Shown piece after piece: positions 1-5,308 of a stretch of 5,308 nucleotides of DNA. Position 1 is the first letter of the stretch; each line of letters opens with the position of its first letter. This DNA is from Parvularculaceae bacterium (lineage in GTDB: Bacteria; Pseudomonadota; Alphaproteobacteria; Caulobacterales; Parvularculaceae). The stretch is taken from positions 1 to 5,308 of the forward strand of contig JALWRV010000244.1 in NCBI GenBank assembly GCA_027080545.1, written 5' to 3'. The notes beneath the pieces were generated by a model, which ran no database searches, was not told where the DNA came from, and worked only from the letters and a program-made list of their open reading frames with translations. A program made the position numbers and the translations under genes.

Positions 1-1
1 C

Positions 2-703
2 GTCCACACCGCGCGCGCGCCTGAACAAGACGCCCGTCAACATCTGGGGTGAAAATGTATTTGACCGGCTCCCCGCCAGCAACAATCCGAAAAAGGCCAA
101 AATACCCCCGGATAAGAGCAATAAGGATATCCAATTCGCCCCGCCCACATAAATCGCATAGAGCAGGCTAGCAATAACACTCGCCATACAGCCCCAAATA
201 ACCCACGGGGTGAGGGCCTCCATGAACCGCCCAAACGGGCTTAAGGCCGCCGCCTCTCTTCGCCCATCGATTTTACTACTCTCCCCGGGGCTTACAAAGG
301 CTTGCTTTTCCTGCTCGGCTTTTTGAGCAATTTTATCAAGCGCTTCTGCACTCAGAACATCATCCGCCTGTGGAGTGGCGGCGCGTTCATCACCCTGCTT
401 TTCCCCCTCACCGTCTTCAGTCGACACTTCATCACCGAAGAAACGATCAAAAGATTGATCGTCATAAAGTTCCTCCGGCTCAGCATTATAATCTATCTCC
501 TCGACGGGAAGAAAATCGTCTTCATTGACTTCCTGAAATGCCTGATCAAAATCCGCTTCAAAACTGTTTTCAAAGGTCTCCGGGGCAACGGAAACCTCTT
601 GCGGTCGCGTACCGCCAAAAAATTTCTTTCTGGGGGGGACGCGCGACTGTGTTTTCTGTTTTTTCGCGTTCATAGACTTGGCTTTCGCAATCGAGTTACC
701 CAT
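2..703 (-). CDS. Partial membrane protein with long acidic N-terminal region and two TM helices (3' end outside window)
   Basis: An open frame of 234 codons runs from the ATG at 703 off the left edge without a stop, so the C-terminus is missing. The product starts with a basic stretch (residues 1-28, rich in Lys/Arg/Ser). A strongly acidic, probably disordered region follows (about 40-108, many Asp and Glu), then a helix-prone Ala/Glu/Lys/Gln segment (about 116-136). Two hydrophobic segments (about 165-186 and 190-210) are separated by a short Gly/Asn turn, which suggests a helical hairpin. A soluble domain presumably follows residue 210. I do not recognise the family. A two-helix hairpin before a C-terminal sensor or catalytic domain occurs in some histidine kinases and diguanylate cyclases, but nothing visible here proves that. 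The start is uncertain: no clear Shine-Dalgarno precedes the ATG at 703, and an in-frame ATG follows at codon 11 (673). The gene is divergent from the patatin gene. Confidence 0.75.
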   Translation of the reverse strand, partial: MGNSIAKAKSMNAKKQKTQSRVPPRKKFFGGTRPQEVSVAPETFENSFEADFDQAFQEVNEDDFLPVEEIDYNAEPEELYDDQSFDRFFGDEVSTEDGEGEKQGDERAATPQADDVLSAEALDKIAQKAEQEKQAFVSPGESSKIDGRREAAALSPFGRFMEALTPWVIWGCMASVIASLLYAIYVGGANWISLLLLSGGILAFFGLLLAGSRSNTFSPQMLTGVLFRRARGVD

Positions 704-760
704 GTATGATAGAACCCGAAACAATGGTCCCGTTCGGCCTGCGTGACTAGTCTGAATTAT

Positions 761-789
761 TTGAAAACACGCCCCTTTTTTTCGAGAAT
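761..789 (+). promoter_or_regulatory. Candidate sigma70-type promoter of the patatin gene
   Basis: TTGAAA (761-766) matches five of six bases of the -35 consensus. It is followed after 17 bases by GAGAAT (784-789), which matches four of six bases of the -10 consensus. Transcription would begin near 796, leaving a leader of about 45 bases. The 8-bp palindrome GACTAGTC (745-752) lies just upstream and could be an operator, though a palindrome this short may be chance. This is inferred from consensus only. Confidence 0.35.
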
Positions 790-840
790 TCACGCATAAA
801 CACAGGCCTCACCCCCGCAGGAGCCCCACAGGAACACCCC

Positions 841-1845
841 ATGAGCGATGCCCCCCCAAAACAGCCAACCACCAACGCACCGGACCATAAATTTGGCTTG
901 GTTTTGGGGTCCGGGGCCGCCCGGGGGTGGATTCATGTGGGCGTATTACAGGCGCTTGCAGAGCTTCACATCAAACCGGATATTATAACAGGCTGTTCTG
1001 CCGGAGCCTTGGTTGGCGGCGCCCATTTGCTCGGCATTCTTGATGATTTCAAACAATGGGCCCGCTCTTTATCTCCCCTAACAGCCCTTGGGGCGTTTTC
1101 GTTCCAGCTTACCCGTGGCGGGCTGATCAATCCAGAAAAAGCCTTTCAGGCTTTCGCCCATGCGGATCAGCCTATTGAAGCCCTACCAATCCCGTTCGGG
1201 GCCGTGGCCACCGATCTTGGCACCGGGCAAGAAGTGTGGCTAACGCAAGGATCAACCCTAGACGCCGCCCGCGCCTCTAGCGCCATACCCATGGTTATTC
1301 ATGCAGCCCCCTGGTCTGACGACAGCGGGGCCCATTGGCTGGTAGACGGGGCGCTGACCAATCCGGTACCCGTTAATCTCGCCCGTGAATTGGGGGCCAC
1401 CCATGTGCTGGCGATTGATGTGAACCCTATTTCCCGCACCATTGAGCGCTTCAAACCCTCCAGCTCCCACGAAGTGGTGATGGTGCCGGATGATACGCCC
1501 GCGCTACCAGAAAACTTCCCGGCCCCCGTGGCCAAGCTTATCGCCGATACCCAAAAATTTCTCGACCGGCAATTACGTCACTCAAAATTGCGCATGAAGG
1601 CCAAACCGCATTTTTTTGAAACCGCCATGGCGACCATGGATATTGTGCAAGCTCAAATGGGCGAAGCCCGGGCACAATATCAAAAACCCGATCTGCGCCT
1701 CCTGCCCAATGTCAAAGGCCTGACCCCCATGTCCTTTGACAAGCACGAAGAAATGACCCGTGAGGGCTATGATCTGATTATGAATAATCAGGATCATATT
1801 CTCGCCCTAGCCCAAGGCAAAAAACCCACATTACACAGGGCCTAG
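841..1845 (+). CDS. rssA: Patatin-like phospholipase family protein, RssA type
   Basis: This is a complete 334-residue patatin-family serine hydrolase, expected to cleave acyl esters of lipids with a Ser-Asp dyad. The oxyanion-hole motif GSGAARG is at residues 23-29. The nucleophile elbow GCSAG is at 51-55, with Ser53 catalytic. The DGA motif is at 169-171, with Asp169 catalytic. From memory, the surrounding sequence closely follows Escherichia coli RssA, including GSGAARGW, the T-G-E-W segment near 128-133, and WLVDGA followed by NP-P. It is somewhat longer than RssA (about 300 residues), mainly through a hydrophilic N-terminal extension of about 16 residues and a longer C-terminal part. There is no signal peptide or membrane segment, so it is probably cytoplasmic or peripheral. 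The ATG at 841 is preceded by AGGAA (830-834). The physiological substrate of RssA proteins is not settled. No rssB-like response regulator is visible nearby. Confidence 0.88.
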   Translation: MSDAPPKQPTTNAPDHKFGLVLGSGAARGWIHVGVLQALAELHIKPDIITGCSAGALVGGAHLLGILDDFKQWARSLSPLTALGAFSFQLTRGGLINPEKAFQAFAHADQPIEALPIPFGAVATDLGTGQEVWLTQGSTLDAARASSAIPMVIHAAPWSDDSGAHWLVDGALTNPVPVNLARELGATHVLAIDVNPISRTIERFKPSSSHEVVMVPDDTPALPENFPAPVAKLIADTQKFLDRQLRHSKLRMKAKPHFFETAMATMDIVQAQMGEARAQYQKPDLRLLPNVKGLTPMSFDKHEEMTREGYDLIMNNQDHILALAQGKKPTLHRA

Positions 1846-1877
1846 TCGCTTCGCATAGCCGCTTGCCCCTAATCCCC

Positions 1878-1918
1878 CGCCCCTTCTCTTTGATTTTACT
1901 AATCTTTTTCAAGGGGCG
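1878..1918. repeat. Inverted repeat downstream of the patatin gene
   Basis: CGCCCCTT (1878-1885) and AAGGGGCG (1911-1918) are perfect 8-bp complements separated by 25 pyrimidine-rich bases. A smaller GATT/AATC pair (1892-1895 and 1901-1904) lies inside the spacer. The structure begins about 30 bases after the patatin stop. It lacks the compact loop and trailing T run of an intrinsic terminator on either strand, so a terminator or attenuator role is only a possibility. Confidence 0.3.
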
Positions 1919-1929
1919 CCATGACTTCG

Positions 1930-2004
1930 TGACAATTTGTCATGTTTACTTGACATAACATTTTTTGTCAGGCATACCTGCCATATTGGTAATTAATATT
2001 GACA
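1930..2004. promoter_or_regulatory. Cluster of TGACA/TGTCA half-sites upstream of the membrane-protein/Xre pair, overlapping a candidate promoter
   Basis: The perfect palindrome TGACAATTTGTCA is at 1930-1942. A second inverted pair, TGACA (1951-1955) and TGTCA (1966-1970), is spaced by 10 bases. A further TGACA is at 2000-2004. The half-sites overlap two possible -35 elements, TTGACA at 1950-1955 and TTGTCA at 1965-1970. The latter is followed after 17 bases by GGTAAT (1988-1993), a four-of-six match to the -10 consensus, which would put the transcript start near 2000. Such an arrangement suits an operator for a repressor, most simply the Xre protein encoded downstream. Binding is inferred, not shown. 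Confidence 0.45.
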
Positions 2005-2006
2005 TC

Positions 2007-2014
2007 AAAGGAGG
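2007..2014 (+). promoter_or_regulatory. Strong ribosome binding site fixing the start at 2020
   Basis: AAAGGAGG is a near-perfect anti-16S match placed 5 bases before the ATG at 2020. It lies inside the longer reading frame that would begin at the TTG at 1999, so it argues strongly for the ATG as the real start. Confidence 0.85.
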
Positions 2015-2019
2015 CTCCC

Positions 2020-2418
2020 ATGGGACCCAGTAGCACATCAGAAGCCAAGGCCTATTTCGGCCGCATGATCTTTATTTCCATTCTCTACACGCTCAGCGTC
2101 ATCGGGGTAAACCTGCTCGACGCCGCGCAAGACCTCAGCCAGCCCGTACGGATTGGCCTATCTATTCTCCCCGTCATACCGGCCTTTTTCATGCTGCTCG
2201 CCATTCTGGCCTTTGTCCGCTCTTGGGATGAAGTCCAGCAGCGCATCCTCACCGAAGGCGCCTTGATTGGCTCTGCCTTGGTGGGGTTCGGCACCTTCAC
2301 CTATGGTTGGATGCAGGGCGCGATTGATCTACCTCCCATCCATGCCAGCTTCATTCTGCCCATGCTCATACTTGCCACATGGCTTTCCTCAGTCGTGATT
2401 AAGAGGCGCTATGTATGA
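2020..2418 (+). CDS. Small four-helix membrane protein coupled to an Xre regulator
   Basis: This 132-residue protein has four hydrophobic segments at about residues 14-33, 45-66, 80-99 and 107-127. A charged loop carrying WDEVQQRI (69-76) lies between the second and third. The C-terminus ends in basic residues (KRRYV), which favours a cytoplasmic tail. The ATG at 2020 is chosen because of the AAAGGAGG site 5 bases upstream; the TTG at 1999 would add seven residues and bury that site. The stop overlaps the next start in ATGA (2415-2418), so the two genes are translationally coupled. Small membrane proteins coupled to compact YozG-like Xre regulators are a recurring arrangement in bacteria, and their role is largely unknown. 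One inference is that the membrane protein senses an envelope signal or sequesters the regulator. I cannot assign a named family. Confidence 0.85.
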   Translation: MGPSSTSEAKAYFGRMIFISILYTLSVIGVNLLDAAQDLSQPVRIGLSILPVIPAFFMLLAILAFVRSWDEVQQRILTEGALIGSALVGFGTFTYGWMQGAIDLPPIHASFILPMLILATWLSSVVIKRRYV

Positions 2419-2609
2419 AAAACATTATCCATATTTTGCGGGCAGAAAAGCGCTTGTCACAAGCCGCCTTGGCCGAAAAAGTCGGCGTCTCGCGCCAGGC
2501 CATCAATGCGGTGGAAACCGGCAAGCACGACCCCTCATTAGCGCTGGCGTTTAAAATTGCCCATGCTTTTGACAAAACCATTGAAGATATTTTCACCATG
2601 GACCCTTGA
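2415..2609 (+). CDS. Compact Xre-family helix-turn-helix transcriptional regulator
   Basis: This 64-residue protein consists almost entirely of one HTH_3/Cro-C1 type DNA-binding domain. Helix 2 spans about residues 16-23 (QAALAEKV). The turn is GVS (24-26), and the recognition helix is about 27-35 (RQAINAVET). It is followed by the family-typical G-K---P-L stretch (36-42) and the closing helices, with I-DIF near the C-terminus. Length and sequence resemble the YozG-like regulators of about 65-70 residues, which lack a separate ligand-binding domain. Its ATG overlaps the stop of the membrane-protein gene by four bases, and AAGAGG (2401-2406) gives a Shine-Dalgarno 8 bases upstream. It probably represses its own operon through the TGACA/TGTCA sites upstream of 2020, and the membrane partner may modulate its activity. 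Both roles are inferred. An intrinsic hairpin begins five bases after the stop. Confidence 0.92.
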   Translation: MKNIIHILRAEKRLSQAALAEKVGVSRQAINAVETGKHDPSLALAFKIAHAFDKTIEDIFTMDP

Positions 2610-2610
2610 T

Positions 2611-2639
2611 AAAAACGCCCGGACTTTTGTCCGGGCGTT
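2611..2639 (-). terminator. Intrinsic terminator between convergent operons, strongest on the minus strand
   Basis: A perfect 11-bp stem, AACGCCCGGAC (2614-2624) with GTCCGGGCGTT (2629-2639), closes a four-base TTTT loop. Read on the minus strand the stem is followed by a T run (complement of the A run at 2611-2615), the classic form, which ends the two-gene minus operon. Read on the plus strand the stem follows the Xre stop by five bases but has only TT before CCATC, so termination there would be weaker. It probably serves both operons. Confidence 0.88.
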
Positions 2640-2662
2640 CCATCTTGCTGCATATAAATTTT

Positions 2663-3097
2663 TTAAAAAATCCCGAGGAACTTTTTACGCGGCTTGCGTT
2701 GGCGCTGCTCTTCTTGTTCCGCATACCAGCTCCGATAATCCATTTCACGCCGCGCGACCCTTTGTTCAGTTGCCCTTAAATCAATCACCATCTGCGCCAT
2801 GGGATCATCTTCCAAACCTGCCTCCGGGGTCGGAGAAAGTTTGCGCTTGGAAGGGCGTCCCTTTTCATCAAAGCCCACAAGGCGTGATCGCAGGGCCGCG
2901 AAGGCCTGTTTTGCCGGGGGTGTCATATCATCCGGCAGCGGCTCGCCGCCGGTTGGTAACACCGGTGTACCACTTCGATGATTGCGGCGCATCTCCTCAA
3001 CCACCGGGCGGGGGATATTATCAATATTGTGACTGGTCAATTCACGACGTGTGGTTTTTTCAAAGCGCCGCCATATTTCTACAAGATGATCCGTCAT
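2663..3097 (-). CDS. Hypothetical 144-residue charged protein, operon partner of the Ntn-hydrolase-like gene
   Basis: I do not recognise this protein. It is hydrophilic, with no signal peptide or membrane segment. The N-terminal part (about 1-40) is helix-prone and mixed-charge. A Pro/Gly-rich linker (about 41-62) and a short Ala-rich helix (62-71) follow, then a basic motif LVGFDEKGRPSKRKL (73-87). A long charged helix or coiled coil (about 98-134) comes next, and the end is very basic (RQRKPRKKFLGIF). The ATG at 3097 is chosen over an in-frame start at 3184 because the longer form would lie inside the upstream gene. GGAG sits 7 bases before 3097, and only one base separates this ATG from the upstream stop codon. 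That spacing implies co-translation and possibly a physical partnership with the Ntn-hydrolase-like protein. A nucleic-acid-binding or adaptor role would fit the charge but is speculation. Confidence 0.8.
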   Translation of the reverse strand: MTDHLVEIWRRFEKTTRRELTSHNIDNIPRPVVEEMRRNHRSGTPVLPTGGEPLPDDMTPPAKQAFAALRSRLVGFDEKGRPSKRKLSPTPEAGLEDDPMAQMVIDLRATEQRVARREMDYRSWYAEQEEQRQRKPRKKFLGIF

Positions 3098-3098
3098 A

Positions 3099-4373
3099 TT
3101 AAAGCTCCGCCTTTTCTTTCTTCCACTCCAGCCCGCCATTGCGCGTGATGACCGCCACATCAATTGGCCCTCCAACGGTTTCAATCGAATTCATCACCTT
3201 TTGCTGGAACGAGTTTAACTTGATCAACGAGGCAGCGGTTTCACCCAATTCCTTTTTAGGTAAGGTCTGAATGGCCCGATAGATCGGCATAGTATGCACC
3301 ACATGTTGATAATGATCGATAGATCGGAAAAACTCGCGCAGGGCAAAAGTAAGATTATTCTCGGAATAATCCCGATAAAGATGTTGGCGCTGCTCATCCG
3401 TTAAGCCCGGCGCTTGACCGATTACATCCGTGACCAATCCCGTTGTCAGCTTCAAGGTTTCCCCAAACATGAACATGCGCAAATATTGATCCATACCGGT
3501 CAAGAAAGTGCGTATCATCCGGTCTTGCGCAAAAGGTTGCACCACCGGACCACTATCGGCCACCATATCTGCCGAACGGTCATTGCGATATTTCAACAGC
3601 CCCAATACCACCGACGAGGTGAGAAAAGAGCGCATGGACGGAAATTTATCCAACCGCCCAAACCCGGAAAAAACAATCCCCGTATAATGCTCAAAAAACG
3701 CATCGCGCGTAACAGAATAAACGGCAATATCGCGCAATTTTTGTTTTATTTCCGGAGAGACTGTTAGGTTTGCATATTCTTGCCTTAAGGCCCCCACTAG
3801 ACTATCGACCAGCTCATCAATTTCCGCCTTATAGCGACGCCGCACCTGTTCAGCCATGCCTTGAGGAAAACATTCCAGATCCGAACGCGGGCTGTCATCA
3901 AGATTATAGAGATAATCTTTTTCCAATTGCTCAACCACAAATTGAAAAATCGAAGAGACATGGTCGCGCACCTTGCCGCCCTTGAAATGCTGTATCTGCA
4001 TCTCAAAATCTTGGGCCACAATGGTAAACACCACAGCCACATGCTTAAAAAATTCCGTATCCTGATGGTCGGCCGGAAATAGATCGGGGTTGCCCGAAAG
4101 AAAGGCCATAAAATCGGCCGCATATTCTTCCAAATGATCGAAAGACTTGCCCCCCGACTGCTCGCGATAAAGCGAAATCACGGTCTCCCATGGCGTCGAC
4201 ATGATCTCCGCATTATTATAAATCATCACCGCTACGGGCTGGTCATCGACCAACGGAAACAGCTTATCGACCGATTGATAGGTCTTGATATAGCCCGTGC
4301 CTGAAATAGTCACCGCGCTATCTGCCGCCATTGCCACAGCCTGCCGGTTCATCAATACGATCTCAGAGGTCAT
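3099..4373 (-). CDS. Proteasome-beta/HslV-like Ntn-hydrolase family protein (candidate threonine peptidase)
   Basis: This 424-residue protein has an N-terminus with the pattern of proteasome-type Ntn hydrolases. It begins Met-Thr-Ser, then two short hydrophobic strands (5-8 and 12-16) and AADSAVT (16-22). Counting Thr2 as residue 1 after methionine removal, Asp18 falls at position 17, matching the conserved Asp of HslV and proteasome beta. Lys37 in SVDKLFPL is a plausible Lys33 equivalent with a three-residue insertion. A strand (45-52) then a helix (60-71) follow, as in the family. Later segments GIVFSGFGR (232-240) and IDVAVITRNGG (404-414) look like further core strands. Long helical stretches lie between, making it about twice the size of HslV or beta subunits. 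The ATG at 4373 is chosen because it exposes Thr and has GGGAG 9 bases upstream; a TTG at 4382 would add three residues. It heads a two-gene operon. Peptidase activity is inferred; a non-proteolytic amidase role remains possible. Confidence 0.75.
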   Translation of the reverse strand: MTSEIVLMNRQAVAMAADSAVTISGTGYIKTYQSVDKLFPLVDDQPVAVMIYNNAEIMSTPWETVISLYREQSGGKSFDHLEEYAADFMAFLSGNPDLFPADHQDTEFFKHVAVVFTIVAQDFEMQIQHFKGGKVRDHVSSIFQFVVEQLEKDYLYNLDDSPRSDLECFPQGMAEQVRRRYKAEIDELVDSLVGALRQEYANLTVSPEIKQKLRDIAVYSVTRDAFFEHYTGIVFSGFGRLDKFPSMRSFLTSSVVLGLLKYRNDRSADMVADSGPVVQPFAQDRMIRTFLTGMDQYLRMFMFGETLKLTTGLVTDVIGQAPGLTDEQRQHLYRDYSENNLTFALREFFRSIDHYQHVVHTMPIYRAIQTLPKKELGETAASLIKLNSFQQKVMNSIETVGGPIDVAVITRNGGLEWKKEKAEL

Positions 4374-4607
4374 CAGCCCCAACTCCCACTATGCTAAAAG
4401 GCTCGCCCATGGCGGCCCCGCCCCAATTTCTGTTCCCAGACCATGTTAGCGACAAAATCACCCCACGCCAATAAGGGAAAAGGGGCCGAAACAGGGGGCG
4501 AAGGGGATAAAACAGCAAGATATCGATAGGCTGTTCCCCAAAAGCCCCCCTATAAGCGTGACCAATCCACCCCCTGCCCCCCTGCCCCATGCCCGTGAGA
4601 GGTAAAT
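4374..4607. promoter_or_regulatory. Divergent intergenic region between the Ntn operon and the methyltransferase gene
   Basis: These 234 bases separate two divergent genes and contain no convincing gene. For the minus strand, TTGGCG (complement of 4466-4471) and TAACAT (complement of 4443-4448) are spaced by 17 bases. Each matches four of six consensus bases, giving a weak candidate promoter for the Ntn operon with a leader of about 60 bases. For the plus strand I see only an isolated TATAAG (4551-4556) without a good -35. AACAGC (4511-4516) and GCTGTT (4530-4535) form an inverted repeat around the palindrome TATCGATA (4521-4528), a possible operator. The region is rich in C and G runs. Confidence 0.35.
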
Positions 4608-5308
4608 ATGAGCGATAATACAACCTATTATCTTGGCACCAATGACGAAGAGATCAACCGTCTCGCCTTGCAGCACACGCTCTGGCGACCAATTTTACTG
4701 TCAGCGCTGGCGCGCGCTGGCCTGTCGCGAGGCCACAGCGTGCTTGACGCCGGCGCGGGGCCGGGTTTTGTCAGTATGGATATGGCGGATATAGTCGGTC
4801 CAGAAGGAAAAGTGACCGCTTTTGAGCGATCAGATCTCTATAGCCACTTTCTATCCCAGCAAATAAAAGCCCGGGGCCATAAGAATATTCTGGTTAAACA
4901 GGGGGACATTGAAAAAGACAGTTTCGGTGAGGCGCAATTCGATTTTATATTTGTCCGCTGGGTTTTTGCCTTTCTCAACGATCCAATCGCCGCCCTTGAT
5001 AAATTGACCCACACCCTAAAGGCCGGTGGCCGCTTGATCATATTTGAATATCATGATTGGGGGGCCATGAATTTCATGCCCCAAAACCCCCTCCTTGATG
5101 ATGTGAAAAAAGCGATGATTAAAGATTGGCGCCTCAATGGCGAGATTGATGCCGCCAAACTCATCCTCCCCGCCCTGAACGCTCAGGGTCTGCATTTGAA
5201 CTTTGTCAAACCACATTTTCGAACCATCACCCCCGCAGATTCCTTCTGGCAATGGCCCTGGGCCTTTCTCTTACCCCACGCCAATATATTGGCCGAGCGG
5301 GGTGTCAT
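4608..5308 (+). CDS. Class I SAM-dependent methyltransferase (partial, 3' end outside window)
   Basis: An open frame of 233 complete codons begins at the ATG at 4608 and runs off the right edge. GAGAGG (4597-4602) lies 5 bases before the start. The Rossmann-fold methyltransferase motifs are clear. Motif I is VLDAGAGPG (45-53), which binds SAM. The acidic residue ending strand 2 is Glu73 (AFER). GD (99-100) is the adenine-contacting motif. FDFIFVRWVFAFLNDP (111-126) matches motif IV and its helix. LKAGGRLIIFEY (137-148) is the post-motif strand. The N-terminal YLGTNDEEINRLALQ segment (8-22) is typical of a broad group of UbiE-like methyltransferases with an N-terminal helical cap. The acceptor cannot be told from the sequence: small molecules, lipids or quinones are all possible. 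The gene is divergent from the Ntn operon and may share control signals with it. Confidence 0.88.
   Translation, partial: MSDNTTYYLGTNDEEINRLALQHTLWRPILLSALARAGLSRGHSVLDAGAGPGFVSMDMADIVGPEGKVTAFERSDLYSHFLSQQIKARGHKNILVKQGDIEKDSFGEAQFDFIFVRWVFAFLNDPIAALDKLTHTLKAGGRLIIFEYHDWGAMNFMPQNPLLDDVKKAMIKDWRLNGEIDAAKLILPALNAQGLHLNFVKPHFRTITPADSFWQWPWAFLLPHANILAERGV

Noticed and set aside
37..234. 65-residue minus-strand open frame
   Set aside because: It is an alternative frame within the partial membrane-protein gene, and its Trp/Cys/Gly-rich translation looks like an artefact.
302..709. 135-residue plus-strand open frame
   Set aside because: It lies antisense to the minus-strand membrane protein, whose frame is open over the whole stretch with coherent acidic and transmembrane regions. 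The plus-strand translation has no recognisable motif and no ribosome binding site.
1999..2019. TTG start extending the membrane protein by seven residues
   Set aside because: The extension would encode the strong AAAGGAGG ribosome binding site, which is ideally placed for the ATG at 2020.
2557..3102. 181-residue plus-strand open frame
   Set aside because: It overlaps the Xre gene, the terminator and the antisense of the 144-residue gene, and has low-complexity Pro-rich content. The minus-strand gene has the better start, Shine-Dalgarno and operon spacing.
3098..3184. Upstream start for the 144-residue protein
   Set aside because: The extra residues fall wholly inside the upstream coding region, while the ATG at 3097 has GGAG at good spacing.
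3797..4123. 108-residue minus-strand open frame, and plus-strand frames between 3414 and 4082
   Set aside because: These are out-of-frame shadows of the Ntn-hydrolase-like gene with Trp/Arg-rich or His-rich translations and no motifs.
4363..4676. Two minus-strand open frames (86 and 72 residues) across the divergent region
   Set aside because: They overlap the methyltransferase start and the Ntn start, lack ribosome binding sites, and their Gly/Leu-rich content reflects the C/G runs of the intergenic DNA.
4838..5252. Minus-strand open frames within the methyltransferase gene
   Set aside because: They are antisense to a gene with clear SAM-binding motifs and have no supporting features of their own.

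Overview
The window suggests a Gram-negative bacterium, most likely an alphaproteobacterium. This rests on gene style (an RssA-like patatin, an Xre regulator coupled to a small membrane protein) and on mixed base composition with frequent C and G runs. No rRNA, tRNA or taxonomic marker is present, so the assignment is weak. I see no insertion sequence, CRISPR array, integrase or phage gene.

Layout. (1) 2-703, minus strand: the N-terminal 234 codons of a membrane protein whose 3' end lies outside the window. It has a long charged, acidic leader followed by two membrane segments. (2) 841-1845, plus strand: a complete RssA-type patatin-like serine hydrolase with its full Ser/Asp dyad. (3) 2020-2609, plus strand: a translationally coupled pair, a four-helix membrane protein and a 64-residue Xre-type regulator. 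An intergenic region crowded with TGACA/TGTCA half-sites precedes it. (4) 2614-2639: a perfect 11-bp hairpin separating this pair from a convergent operon. (5) 4373-2663, minus strand: a two-gene operon encoding a 424-residue proteasome-beta/HslV-like N-terminal-nucleophile (Ntn) hydrolase candidate and a 144-residue charged protein I do not recognise. (6) 4608 to the window end, plus strand: a class I SAM-dependent methyltransferase, divergent from the Ntn operon and cut by the window edge.

The most notable element is the Ntn-hydrolase candidate. With the start at the ATG at 4373, the second residue is threonine. Removal of the initiator methionine would then leave a free N-terminal Thr, with an Asp at exactly the proteasomal position 17 and a plausible Lys33 equivalent. 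The protein is far longer than HslV, proteasome beta subunits or Anbu, and its gene partner is not one of the usual Anbu neighbours. The membrane-protein/Xre pair looks like a self-contained regulatory module that probably autoregulates through the half-site cluster. There is no evidence that the separate transcription units act in one pathway.
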